This document shows positions 57,311 to 64,000 of a stretch of DNA of 64,000 bases, piece after piece. The stretch covers positions 186,001-250,000 of the forward strand of contig NZ_JADDXW010000002.1 of the NCBI RefSeq assembly GCF_017183135.1. Reading direction: 5' to 3'. How positions within the stretch are numbered: position 1 is the first letter of the stretch; the number at the start of each line of letters is the position of its first letter. The position numbers and the translations under genes are program-made. The notes beneath the pieces are model-generated. The model saw only the letters and a program-made list of their open reading frames with translations, did not search any database and was not told where the DNA came from. This DNA is from Aurantimonas marina. GTDB lineage: Bacteria > Pseudomonadota > Alphaproteobacteria > Rhizobiales > Rhizobiaceae.

Positions 57311-58618
57311 GTGTCATTACAAACCACCTTCGAACCGGCCATTGCCCGCCGCCAACGGCAGGGCACGAGGGTCGATCTCGTCCGGCTGGTTCGAGTCTTG
57401 GCCGCAGCGGCCGTGCTGACGGCGCTGCTGGTTTCCTTCAATCCGTTTCCCACCGATATCGCCACTGGGGGCGGCGTCCTCGTGAACCGTGTCGGCTATT
57501 CGCTGCTGGCCGCCTTCGTGCTCGGCACCCATGTCGTGGTGACCGATTCCCGAATCCTCAAAATTCTGCTGAACCCGTGGTGGCTGCTCCTGCTGCTGCC
57601 GTTGCCCCTGTCGCTCTGGGGCGCCGGTTGGCCCCCAACCGGCGTGCGGGCCATGCTGTTCACCTTCTCGACGATGCTGGCGGCCACCGGGGTCCTGACA
57701 TTGCCACCCGACGCGCGCGGCTTTCGCACGGCGCTGATCCTCGCCTGCGGCGCGGTGCTCGCGCTGAGCTACGCCGGCGTCATCATGCTCCCCGACCGCG
57801 CCATCCATACGGCGGCCGAGGTGGAAGCCGAACATGCCGGCCTGTGGCGCGGCATCTACGCGCACAAGAACATCGCCGGACCGGTGATGGCGGTGATCGT
57901 CTTCGCCGGCATTTACATCGTGCGCAGCGGCCGTCCGCTGGTCGGCGCCGCCCTGACGGTACTCGGGCTGGTCTTCCTCTTCAAGACCGGCTCGAAGACT
58001 TCGCTGGCTCTGGTCCCGCTGATCGCCGCGATGGCGCTTCTCGGCCCTGTCCTGCTGGGGCGCGGACGAACGGCGCTCGCCTTCTTCCTGGCGGTATTCG
58101 GCATGCTGGCACTGACCCTTGGCGCTGTGATCGTGCCGTTCTTCGGCGATATCCTGCATAGCCTGATCCCGGGAACGACCTTCACGGGCCGTACCGACCT
58201 TTGGCAATTTGCGCTTGATCTCGCCGCCCCCCTGCCCTGGACCGGGCATGGCTACGAGAATTTCTGGACGACCCCTTATGTCGAATTCGCCGAGAAGCCG
58301 TTCGAGCTGGATTGGGACATGCGCGGGGCGGCCAACGCCCACAACAGCTACCTCGACGTCGTGTTGCAGCTCGGTTGGCCGGCAGTCGCCATCGTTCTTC
58401 TCGTCATTCTGGTGTTGCCGCTCCTCAACTATGCGCGATGCCGGCCGGACATCGAAAACCGGCGCCTCGCCGATTTCTTCGTCATGGTGCTGGGTTTCAT
58501 GCTGCTCAACGCGGCGCTGGAGAGCTTCTTCTTCGACCGGGAAAAGCAGGCCTGGCTGCTGGCCTGGATCGCCGTGGTCGGCCTTCGCTTCACCAGCCGG
58601 ATGACCGCCGAACCCTGA
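57311..58618 (+). CDS. O-antigen ligase/polymerase-family membrane protein
   Basis: 435 residues from a GTG start (GGAAAGGCACC upstream). About ten to twelve TM helices. The Wzy/WaaL-type periplasmic loop has GHGYENFWTTPY and the conserved H in ANAHNSYLDVVLQLG (about residue 345). It belongs with ExoQ-like polymerases and O-antigen ligases, acting on lipid-linked glycans at the periplasmic face. No polysaccharide operon adjoins it apart from the DegT aminotransferase 1.3 kb downstream. Confidence 0.85.
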   Translation: MSLQTTFEPAIARRQRQGTRVDLVRLVRVLAAAAVLTALLVSFNPFPTDIATGGGVLVNRVGYSLLAAFVLGTHVVVTDSRILKILLNPWWLLLLLPLPLSLWGAGWPPTGVRAMLFTFSTMLAATGVLTLPPDARGFRTALILACGAVLALSYAGVIMLPDRAIHTAAEVEAEHAGLWRGIYAHKNIAGPVMAVIVFAGIYIVRSGRPLVGAALTVLGLVFLFKTGSKTSLALVPLIAAMALLGPVLLGRGRTALAFFLAVFGMLALTLGAVIVPFFGDILHSLIPGTTFTGRTDLWQFALDLAAPLPWTGHGYENFWTTPYVEFAEKPFELDWDMRGAANAHNSYLDVVLQLGWPAVAIVLLVILVLPLLNYARCRPDIENRRLADFFVMVLGFMLLNAALESFFFDREKQAWLLAWIAVVGLRFTSRMTAEP

Positions 58619-58771
58619 CGCAGCGCGGCATTCCGTGGGCCAGCGTTCCTCTTCAGGCTGAGAAGGCCTTTGTGCTCGCAATCGCCGGCCGCGACCCCAT
58701 ATCGCCACCCGAATGAACATCAGGTCGCGGGCGCGCAAGCGCCACCCTCAGGCAAGCGGAGAAACCAACGA

Positions 58772-59734
58772 ATGGCCGGCGACAGCATCGACCACGCATT
58801 CGCGGGCGACGAATTGACCGGGGCGGCCGGCGACCCGACCTATGCCGGGGCGCTATCCTTCATGCGGCGGCGCTTCTCCAAGACCGTCGATGCTACCGAC
58901 GTCACCGTCTGGGGTGTGCCGTTCGACGCGGCGGTCTCCAATCGGCCCGGCGCGCGCTTCGGTCCGCAGGCGCTCAGACGCGCCTCGGCGATCTTCGACA
59001 ACGATCCGCAATATCCATTCCATCGCGACCTGTTCGAAACGATGCGCGTCGTCGACTATGGCGACTGCCGCCTCGATTACCGCCTGCCGGAAACCGCCCA
59101 CGCGGCGATCCAGGCGGAAGCCGCCACGCTGCTTGAGAAGACCGGCTTCCTTTTGACGCTCGGCGGCGATCACTCGATCACCTTTCCGCTGCTTCAGGCC
59201 CATGTTGCCCGCCACGGCAAACTGTCGCTGGTCCAGTTCGACGCCCATCAGGATACCTGGCCGGTCGCCACCGGCCCCGACGGCGCGTCGCGCGTCGATC
59301 ACGGCTCCTTCGTCAAGGCAGCGGTGCAGGCGGATCTGATCGATCCGGCGACGTCGATCCAGATCGGCATTCGCACCCATGCGCCGGAGGATTGCGGCAT
59401 CGACATCCTCTATGGCGACGCGGTCGAGGAGATGACGAGCGCGGCGATCGCCGAGCGCATTTACGAGCGGACGCAGGGGGCGAAGGCCTATCTGACCTTC
59501 GATATCGACTGCCTCGACGCCGCCTTCGCGCCCGGCACCGGCACCCCGGTCGCTGGTGGACCGTCGAGCGCCAAGATGCTCGCGGTTCTCCATCATCTGA
59601 AAAACCTTCAACTCGTCGGCGCCGATGTCGTCGAAGTCGCGCCCCCCTACGACCATGGCGACGTCACGGCGATTGCCGGCGCCACCGTCGCCATGTACGT
59701 CCTCGGCATCCTGGCGGACCAGCACGCGGGATGA
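58772..59734 (+). CDS. speB: Agmatinase/ureohydrolase SpeB
   Basis: 320 residues. The dimanganese ureohydrolase motifs are present: TLGGDHSI, FDAHQDTW and FDIDCLDAAFAPGTGTP. Cleavage of agmatine to putrescine and urea is the default call; guanidinobutyrase or related ureohydrolase activity cannot be excluded. ATG at 58772 after AGCGGAGAAA. Located between a polymerase-like gene and a DegT gene, with no polyamine genes around. Confidence 0.88.
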   Translation: MAGDSIDHAFAGDELTGAAGDPTYAGALSFMRRRFSKTVDATDVTVWGVPFDAAVSNRPGARFGPQALRRASAIFDNDPQYPFHRDLFETMRVVDYGDCRLDYRLPETAHAAIQAEAATLLEKTGFLLTLGGDHSITFPLLQAHVARHGKLSLVQFDAHQDTWPVATGPDGASRVDHGSFVKAAVQADLIDPATSIQIGIRTHAPEDCGIDILYGDAVEEMTSAAIAERIYERTQGAKAYLTFDIDCLDAAFAPGTGTPVAGGPSSAKMLAVLHHLKNLQLVGADVVEVAPPYDHGDVTAIAGATVAMYVLGILADQHAG

Positions 59735-59885
59735 CCCCGACGTCGGCCTTCGCTTCGACGAATTTTCGTCGCCATACGAAGCCCAGCGTAAGGCGCTGAC
59801 ATGAATTTTGACTGGCCTGTCACCGGCTTTTCGATCACCACCGCAAACGCCCGACCGACGGGCGATTCCTTTTCAGATCAGGCCC

Positions 59886-61028
59886 ATGACCCAGAGCATC
59901 CCCTTCATCGATCTCGCCACGCAACGCGACAGGATCCGCGATAAGATCGACCGGCGCATGGCCGCCGTGCTCGATCACGGCGCCTTCGTCATGGGCCCCG
60001 AGATCCGCGAATTCGAGGCGGAGTTGTCGCGCTTCGGCCGGATGACGCACACGCTGTCCTGCGCCTCGGGCACCGACGCGCTGGCGCTGCCGCTGATGGC
60101 CTGGGGCATCCGGCCCGGCGACGCGGTATTCTGCCCCAGCTTCACCTTCGCCTCGACCGCAGAGGTCGTGGCCTGGTTCGGCGCGACACCCTATTTCGTC
60201 GATGTCGATCCGGAGACCTTCAACATGGACCCGGCAAGCCTCGAAGCCGCCATCGCCGAGGCGAAAGCCGCGGGCGATCTCCTCCCGAAGGCGATCATCG
60301 CCGTCGATCTGTTCGGTCAGCCGGCGGACTATCCGACCATCAGAAAGATCGCCGACGCCCACGGGCTGAAGCTCATATCAGATGCGGCGCAGGGCTACGG
60401 CGCCACGATCGATGGAGAACTGTCGAGCCGCTGGTCGCATGTCGTGGCGACCAGCTTCTTCCCGGCCAAGCCACTCGGTTGCTACGGCGATGGCGGCGCC
60501 GTCCAGACCGACGACGAGGAGCTTGCCGCCATCATGGCGTCGCTGCGCGTGCATGGCCAGAATTTCGAGGACAAGTACGACAACGTCCGCATCGGCATGA
60601 ACGGCCGGATGGACACGCTTCAGGCGGCGATCCTGTTGGAAAAGCTGGCCATCTTTCCCGATGAGATCGCGGCGCGCGGACGGATCGCGGCACGCTATTC
60701 GCAGAAGCTCTCCAACATCGTCACGCCGCAGAGGCTACTGCGCGACGCCACCTCGACCTGGGCGCAGTATACCATTCGCCTGCCGGACGGCACCGACCGG
60801 GCGACGGTGGCGGCAAGCCTGCGCGAGGCCGGCGTGCCGACGGCGATCTACTATCCCAAACCGCTGCATCGCCAGACAGCCTATCAGTCCTTTCCCGTCG
60901 TCGGCGGCGAACTGAGGGTCTCGGACGCCCTGTCGCGGGATGTCATCAGCCTGCCGATGCACGCCTATCTGTCCGACGACACACAGGATTTCATCGTCGA
61001 AAAACTGGCGGCGGCGCTCGCTGCCTGA
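59886..61028 (+). CDS. DegT/DnrJ/EryC1/StrS sugar aminotransferase
   Basis: 380 residues. Fold-type I PLP aminotransferase of nucleotide sugars: IPFIDLATQRDRIRDKI at the start, SCASGTDALALPL for PLP phosphate, AVDLFGQPAD, DAAQGYGA, and the PLP-lysine in TSFFPAKPLGCYGDGG (about residue 200). It should aminate a keto-sugar nucleotide for LPS or exopolysaccharide. The exact sugar is unknown. Single gene; the O-antigen-ligase-like gene nearby may share the pathway. Confidence 0.9.
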   Translation: MTQSIPFIDLATQRDRIRDKIDRRMAAVLDHGAFVMGPEIREFEAELSRFGRMTHTLSCASGTDALALPLMAWGIRPGDAVFCPSFTFASTAEVVAWFGATPYFVDVDPETFNMDPASLEAAIAEAKAAGDLLPKAIIAVDLFGQPADYPTIRKIADAHGLKLISDAAQGYGATIDGELSSRWSHVVATSFFPAKPLGCYGDGGAVQTDDEELAAIMASLRVHGQNFEDKYDNVRIGMNGRMDTLQAAILLEKLAIFPDEIAARGRIAARYSQKLSNIVTPQRLLRDATSTWAQYTIRLPDGTDRATVAASLREAGVPTAIYYPKPLHRQTAYQSFPVVGGELRVSDALSRDVISLPMHAYLSDDTQDFIVEKLAAALAA

Positions 61029-61178
61029 CCGCGCCCGGCGATTTCTCTTTCCTCGCTTGCCGTTGACGTCGGTTCAGGGTCTGGACGCGACGGTCGAATC
61101 AGCTAAACCGTCCCGGCAACCCAAATGCGCGGTTCCGCGCGCGCCAACGGGCGCGCGAAAACATCAAGGGGAGTCAGG

Positions 61179-62234
61179 ATGGCCGACAAGATCAGGATCG
61201 GAGTGCTCGGCGCGAGTGGCTATACCGGCGCCGATCTGGTGCGTCTGGCCGCCCGTCATCCAGCGATGGACATCGCCGTCCTGACGGCCAACAGTCACGC
61301 CGGCAAGCCGATGCGGGAGGTCTTCCGGCATCTGTCGCATATCGAGCTGCCCGATCTGGTGACCATCGAGGACGCACCCTGGAACGAGGTCGATGCGGTG
61401 TTCTGCGGCCTGCCCCACGGTACGACCCAGGCGATCACCAAGGAAATTTTCGAGAAGCACCCGCAAACGAAGATCATCGACATGTCGGCCGATTTCCGGC
61501 TGCGGGACCCGGCTGTCTACAAGGAGTGGTACGGGCTCGACCACATGGCGACCGACATTCAGCGCGAGGCGGTCTATGGTCTGACCGAACTCAATCGCGA
61601 CGCCCTTCGCGAGGCCCGGCTGATCGCCTGCCCTGGCTGCTATCCGACCGCCGTCCTGCTGGCGCTGGTGCCGCTGGTCCAAGCGGCGATGATCGACGTG
61701 TTGGACATCGTCATCGACGCCAAGTCGGGCGTTTCGGGCGCCGGGCGGAGCCTGAAGGAGAACACACTGTTCTGCGAGGCCGGCGAGGGTCTGTCCCCTT
61801 ACGCGGTCGGCAAGCATCGGCACATGGCAGAGATCGAGCAGGAAATCGGCGCCGCCGCCGGCGTCGCCGATCTGCGGGTCAATTTCACGCCGCATCTCAT
61901 CCCGATGAGCCGGGGGGAGCTCTGCACGAGCTACGTCCGGCTGACGGATGGGGCGACCGCCCGCGATCTGCGCCAGCGCCTCGTCGAAACCTATGCCGGC
62001 GAGACCTTCGTGACGGTGGCCGACGAGGATGTCCTGCCGCAAACGCAAATGGTACGCGGCTCGAACTACGTGGTCGTCAACGTCGTGCCGGACCGCATTC
62101 CCGGGCGGGCGATCGTGATCTCGACCCTCGACAATCTGGTGAAGGGGTCGGCCGGCCAGGCCATCCAGAACTTCAATGTCGCCTACGGGATCGAAGAGAC
62201 CACGGGCATCGCGCAGCTTCCGCTATTTCCGTAG
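61179..62234 (+). CDS. argC: N-acetyl-gamma-glutamyl-phosphate reductase ArgC
   Basis: 351 residues from the ATG at 61179. NADP-binding VLGASGYTGADLVRL at the N-terminus and the catalytic cysteine in LIACPGCYPTAVLLAL (about residue 150). PHLIPMSRGE and the C-terminal FNVAYGIEETTGI follow. Third step of arginine synthesis. Its position downstream of rplM-rpsI is common in Rhizobiales. Confidence 0.97.
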   Translation: MADKIRIGVLGASGYTGADLVRLAARHPAMDIAVLTANSHAGKPMREVFRHLSHIELPDLVTIEDAPWNEVDAVFCGLPHGTTQAITKEIFEKHPQTKIIDMSADFRLRDPAVYKEWYGLDHMATDIQREAVYGLTELNRDALREARLIACPGCYPTAVLLALVPLVQAAMIDVLDIVIDAKSGVSGAGRSLKENTLFCEAGEGLSPYAVGKHRHMAEIEQEIGAAAGVADLRVNFTPHLIPMSRGELCTSYVRLTDGATARDLRQRLVETYAGETFVTVADEDVLPQTQMVRGSNYVVVNVVPDRIPGRAIVISTLDNLVKGSAGQAIQNFNVAYGIEETTGIAQLPLFP

Positions 62235-62276
62235 GTTTGTTGTGCGTCCAAGCGCCGGGTGCCCAAAGCGCTCGTC

Positions 62277-63659
62277 TCAATCCGGGCAAGGCTCCCCGAC
62301 GGCGCCCTCGAAGCTTTCCACGATCGCCTCCAGCGCCTGGAAGCAACGCGGATCGATCGCCGTCCCGACATCGGCCCGCATGATGGCCATCGCCCTGGAT
62401 ATCGGCATCGCCTTGCGATAGGGGCGATCGGCGGTCAGGGCATCGAAGATATCGGCGGTCGTCAGGATGCGGGTATCGAAGCAGATCTCGTCGCCCTTCA
62501 GACCGCGCGGATAGCCCTTGCCGTCCAGCCGCTCGTGATGGGCTCCGGCGATCCGGGCAAGGTCCTGAAACGGACTGACGCGGGCAAGGATCTCCTCGCT
62601 GAAGCCGGGATGGCGCTTGATGGCGACCCATTCCTCGTCGTCCAGCGTTCCGGGCTTGTCCAGCACCTGGTTCGACACACTCAGCTTGCCGATGTCATGC
62701 AGCAGCGCCGCCCGCTTCAGATAGCGTCTGTGCTCGGCATCGCGGCCGAGTTCGGCGGCGAGGAGATCGGTGAACAGCGCGACCCGCTCGCTATGACCAT
62801 GCGTGAACGGGCTCTTGGAATCGACGACCTGGGCAAAGGCCTCCGCCACGCTGTCGAGGAAATCCTCATCGACGAATTCCGTGTCGTGCCGGGGGGCCAA
62901 GGCGATCACCGTTGCATCCAGCCGTGGCGAAGCCAGGGTCGACCAGAAAGATTTTCGCGCCGCGATCTTGCCAAACGCCGCGACGAGCTCGGGATCAAAC
63001 CAGCGTTCGCTGCGTTTTTCGACCTCCTTGCGGGCGAAATCCGCGTCAACGCTGGTATGGAAGACGTCGACGACCTGGGCCAGCAGGGCGATTCGTCCGA
63101 ACAGGGAAATCCCGGTGCCGCTCAGACCCTGCGGTTGGCCCTTCCCGTCCCAGTGCTCGTCGAGATCGAGAATCCCTCCGGCAACGGCTTCGGAAAACCG
63201 CATCTGCCGGACGATATCGGCACCGCGATGACAGCGCGTTTCAATCAGTTCGCGGCCAACCTTCTCGCCCTGAGCCAAAGCGGTGACCATGACCCGGAAC
63301 CGCTCCGCGAGGTTGGCCTTCAACCCGGTATGCTTGAGGACGAAGCGAAGCACCTGCGGCAGGCTGTCATCGACGATCTTGATGCCGCGCTTGAATGCAA
63401 TGTCGTCGGTCAGGAACAGCTGGCAGATGCGCGCGGCATTGCTGCTGCAACCGATGTCCTTGAGCAGCAGCGTGTAATGGAGATCGCTCATCTCGCCGTC
63501 GGATAAGCCGAGCTCTCGCCCGACATTCATTCCGATCCAACAGCAACGGATGCCATGGCCTTCCGGCTGGCCTTCGGTCAGATCGAGCGCGTAGCTCAAT
63601 GCACTGACCAGTTCAGCCTTTGAGAGCCGGTCGTCACTCGACTGTATCGCGACATCCAT
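62277..63659 (-). CDS. Double HD-GYP phosphodiesterase with a degenerate first half
   Basis: About 460 residues from the ATG at 63659 (a GTG directly before it is the alternative). The C-terminal half is a complete HD-GYP domain, with LLHDIGKLSVSNQVLDKPGTL and HHERLDGKGYPRGL, predicted to hydrolyse cyclic-di-GMP. The N-terminal half is a recognisable but decayed copy: LLLKDIGCSS for HDIGK, and DEHWDGKGQPQGL for HHERxDGxGYP. The first half may be a regulatory pseudo-domain. Convergent with argC; ctaA lies upstream on the same strand. Confidence 0.9.
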   Translation of the reverse strand: MDVAIQSSDDRLSKAELVSALSYALDLTEGQPEGHGIRCCWIGMNVGRELGLSDGEMSDLHYTLLLKDIGCSSNAARICQLFLTDDIAFKRGIKIVDDSLPQVLRFVLKHTGLKANLAERFRVMVTALAQGEKVGRELIETRCHRGADIVRQMRFSEAVAGGILDLDEHWDGKGQPQGLSGTGISLFGRIALLAQVVDVFHTSVDADFARKEVEKRSERWFDPELVAAFGKIAARKSFWSTLASPRLDATVIALAPRHDTEFVDEDFLDSVAEAFAQVVDSKSPFTHGHSERVALFTDLLAAELGRDAEHRRYLKRAALLHDIGKLSVSNQVLDKPGTLDDEEWVAIKRHPGFSEEILARVSPFQDLARIAGAHHERLDGKGYPRGLKGDEICFDTRILTTADIFDALTADRPYRKAMPISRAMAIMRADVGTAIDPRCFQALEAIVESFEGAVGEPCPD

Positions 63660-63729
63660 CACGGTTCACCTCGATCACCTCGGTGAACCTTGGCATGCGG
63701 CCGGTTAACGCTCCGCGAAGCGAGCCATA

Positions 63730-64000
63730 TCAATTCGATAGCGCCGGCGCTTCATATTCGCCCTTCAAGGCCCGCGCATGGACGACCGCTGTGGCCAGCA
63801 CCACCATGCCGCCCGCCTGATGGATCAAACCCCAGTCGATCGGTACGGCGAGGAGCAGCGTCGTGACGCCGATGGCGGCTTGCGCCAGCACCAACAGGAA
63901 CAGTGCGATGGCGCGTCTGGCATGGCGCGATCCCGGTGCCTGGGCGAGCGATGCGACGGCGTGGAGTGCGACGATGGCGAGGAGGAGATAGGCGCCCATC
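63730..64000 (-). CDS. ctaA: Heme A synthase CtaA/COX15 (C-terminal part only)
   Basis: The last ~89 residues of a polytopic protein; the rest lies beyond the right edge. ALHAVASLAQAPGS, FLLVLAQAAIGVTTLL and DWGLIHQAGGMVVLATAVVHAR match the final helices of alphaproteobacterial heme A synthase (COX15 type 2), including its heme-ligating histidines. It oxidises heme O to heme A for cytochrome c oxidase. It lies 70 bases upstream of the HD-GYP gene on the same strand. Confidence 0.85.
   Translation of the reverse strand, partial: MGAYLLLAIVALHAVASLAQAPGSRHARRAIALFLLVLAQAAIGVTTLLLAVPIDWGLIHQAGGMVVLATAVVHARALKGEYEAPALSN

Overview
The window reads as chromosomal DNA of an alphaproteobacterium, most likely of the order Hyphomicrobiales (Rhizobiales). 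It is GC-rich. Several gene orders are ones I associate with that group: dnaG-rpoD next to a GatB/YqeY gene and carA; carB-greA; trxB followed by an LsrB/VtlR-type LysR regulator; rplM-rpsI with argC and ctaA. An LpcC-like LPS-core mannosyltransferase and HlyU- and SIMPL-family proteins fit the same picture. I cannot name a genus. No rRNA, CRISPR array, prophage, insertion sequence or replication origin was seen; there is one tRNA.

Layout. 1-4.9 kb: a beta-hydroxyaspartate-cycle cluster, bhcABCD, with bhcR divergent; bhcD runs off the left edge. 5.0-7.8 kb: an overlapping purine/allantoin operon (PuuE-UraD fusion, ureidoglycine aminohydrolase, ureidoglycolate lyase) whose end product is glyoxylate, the substrate of the bhc enzymes. 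8.0-15.0 kb: a two-component system divergent from a periplasmic thiol-redox and cell-wall operon (DsbD, TlpA-like, two L,D-transpeptidase lipoproteins, DsbA/DsbG-like). A CTTAAG-N5-CTTAAG site lies inside a perfect palindrome between the two operons. 15.1-17.0 kb: tRNA-CAU and small secreted or hypothetical proteins.

17.3-25.4 kb is accessory: palindromic repeats, a DUF559 nuclease, a single-chain MmeI-like restriction-methylation enzyme, an unrecognised operon with two paralogous proteins and an XRE regulator, HlyU and Uma2. 25.4-29.7 kb: rpoD and dnaG. 29.8-34.0 kb: lrgAB, a small HNH gene and an AAA ATPase plus HNH pair resembling the Septu anti-phage system, lying between dnaG and the GatB/YqeY gene. 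34.1-41.2 kb: yqeY, carA, a small XRE locus, carB and greA. 41.3-49.8 kb: HD hydrolase, LPS glycosyltransferases, TrkH, TrxB, LsrB-like regulator, a GGDEF-EAL protein and a phosphatase.

50-55.9 kb: SOUL heme-binding protein, cupin, metY, an orphan antitoxin beside the stump of its toxin gene, a CoA-binding protein, an enoyl-CoA hydratase and a PaaI thioesterase. 56.1-64 kb: rplM-rpsI, an O-antigen-ligase-like protein, agmatinase, a DegT aminotransferase, argC, a double HD-GYP protein and the C-terminal end of heme A synthase at the right edge.

The main functional stories are routing of allantoin-derived glyoxylate into the beta-hydroxyaspartate cycle, a regulated thiol-reducing system packaged with cysteine-dependent L,D-transpeptidases, and two defence-like loci (MmeI-like and Septu-like) among housekeeping genes. 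All functions are inferred by reading the sequence. No database search was run, and base-composition remarks are by eye.
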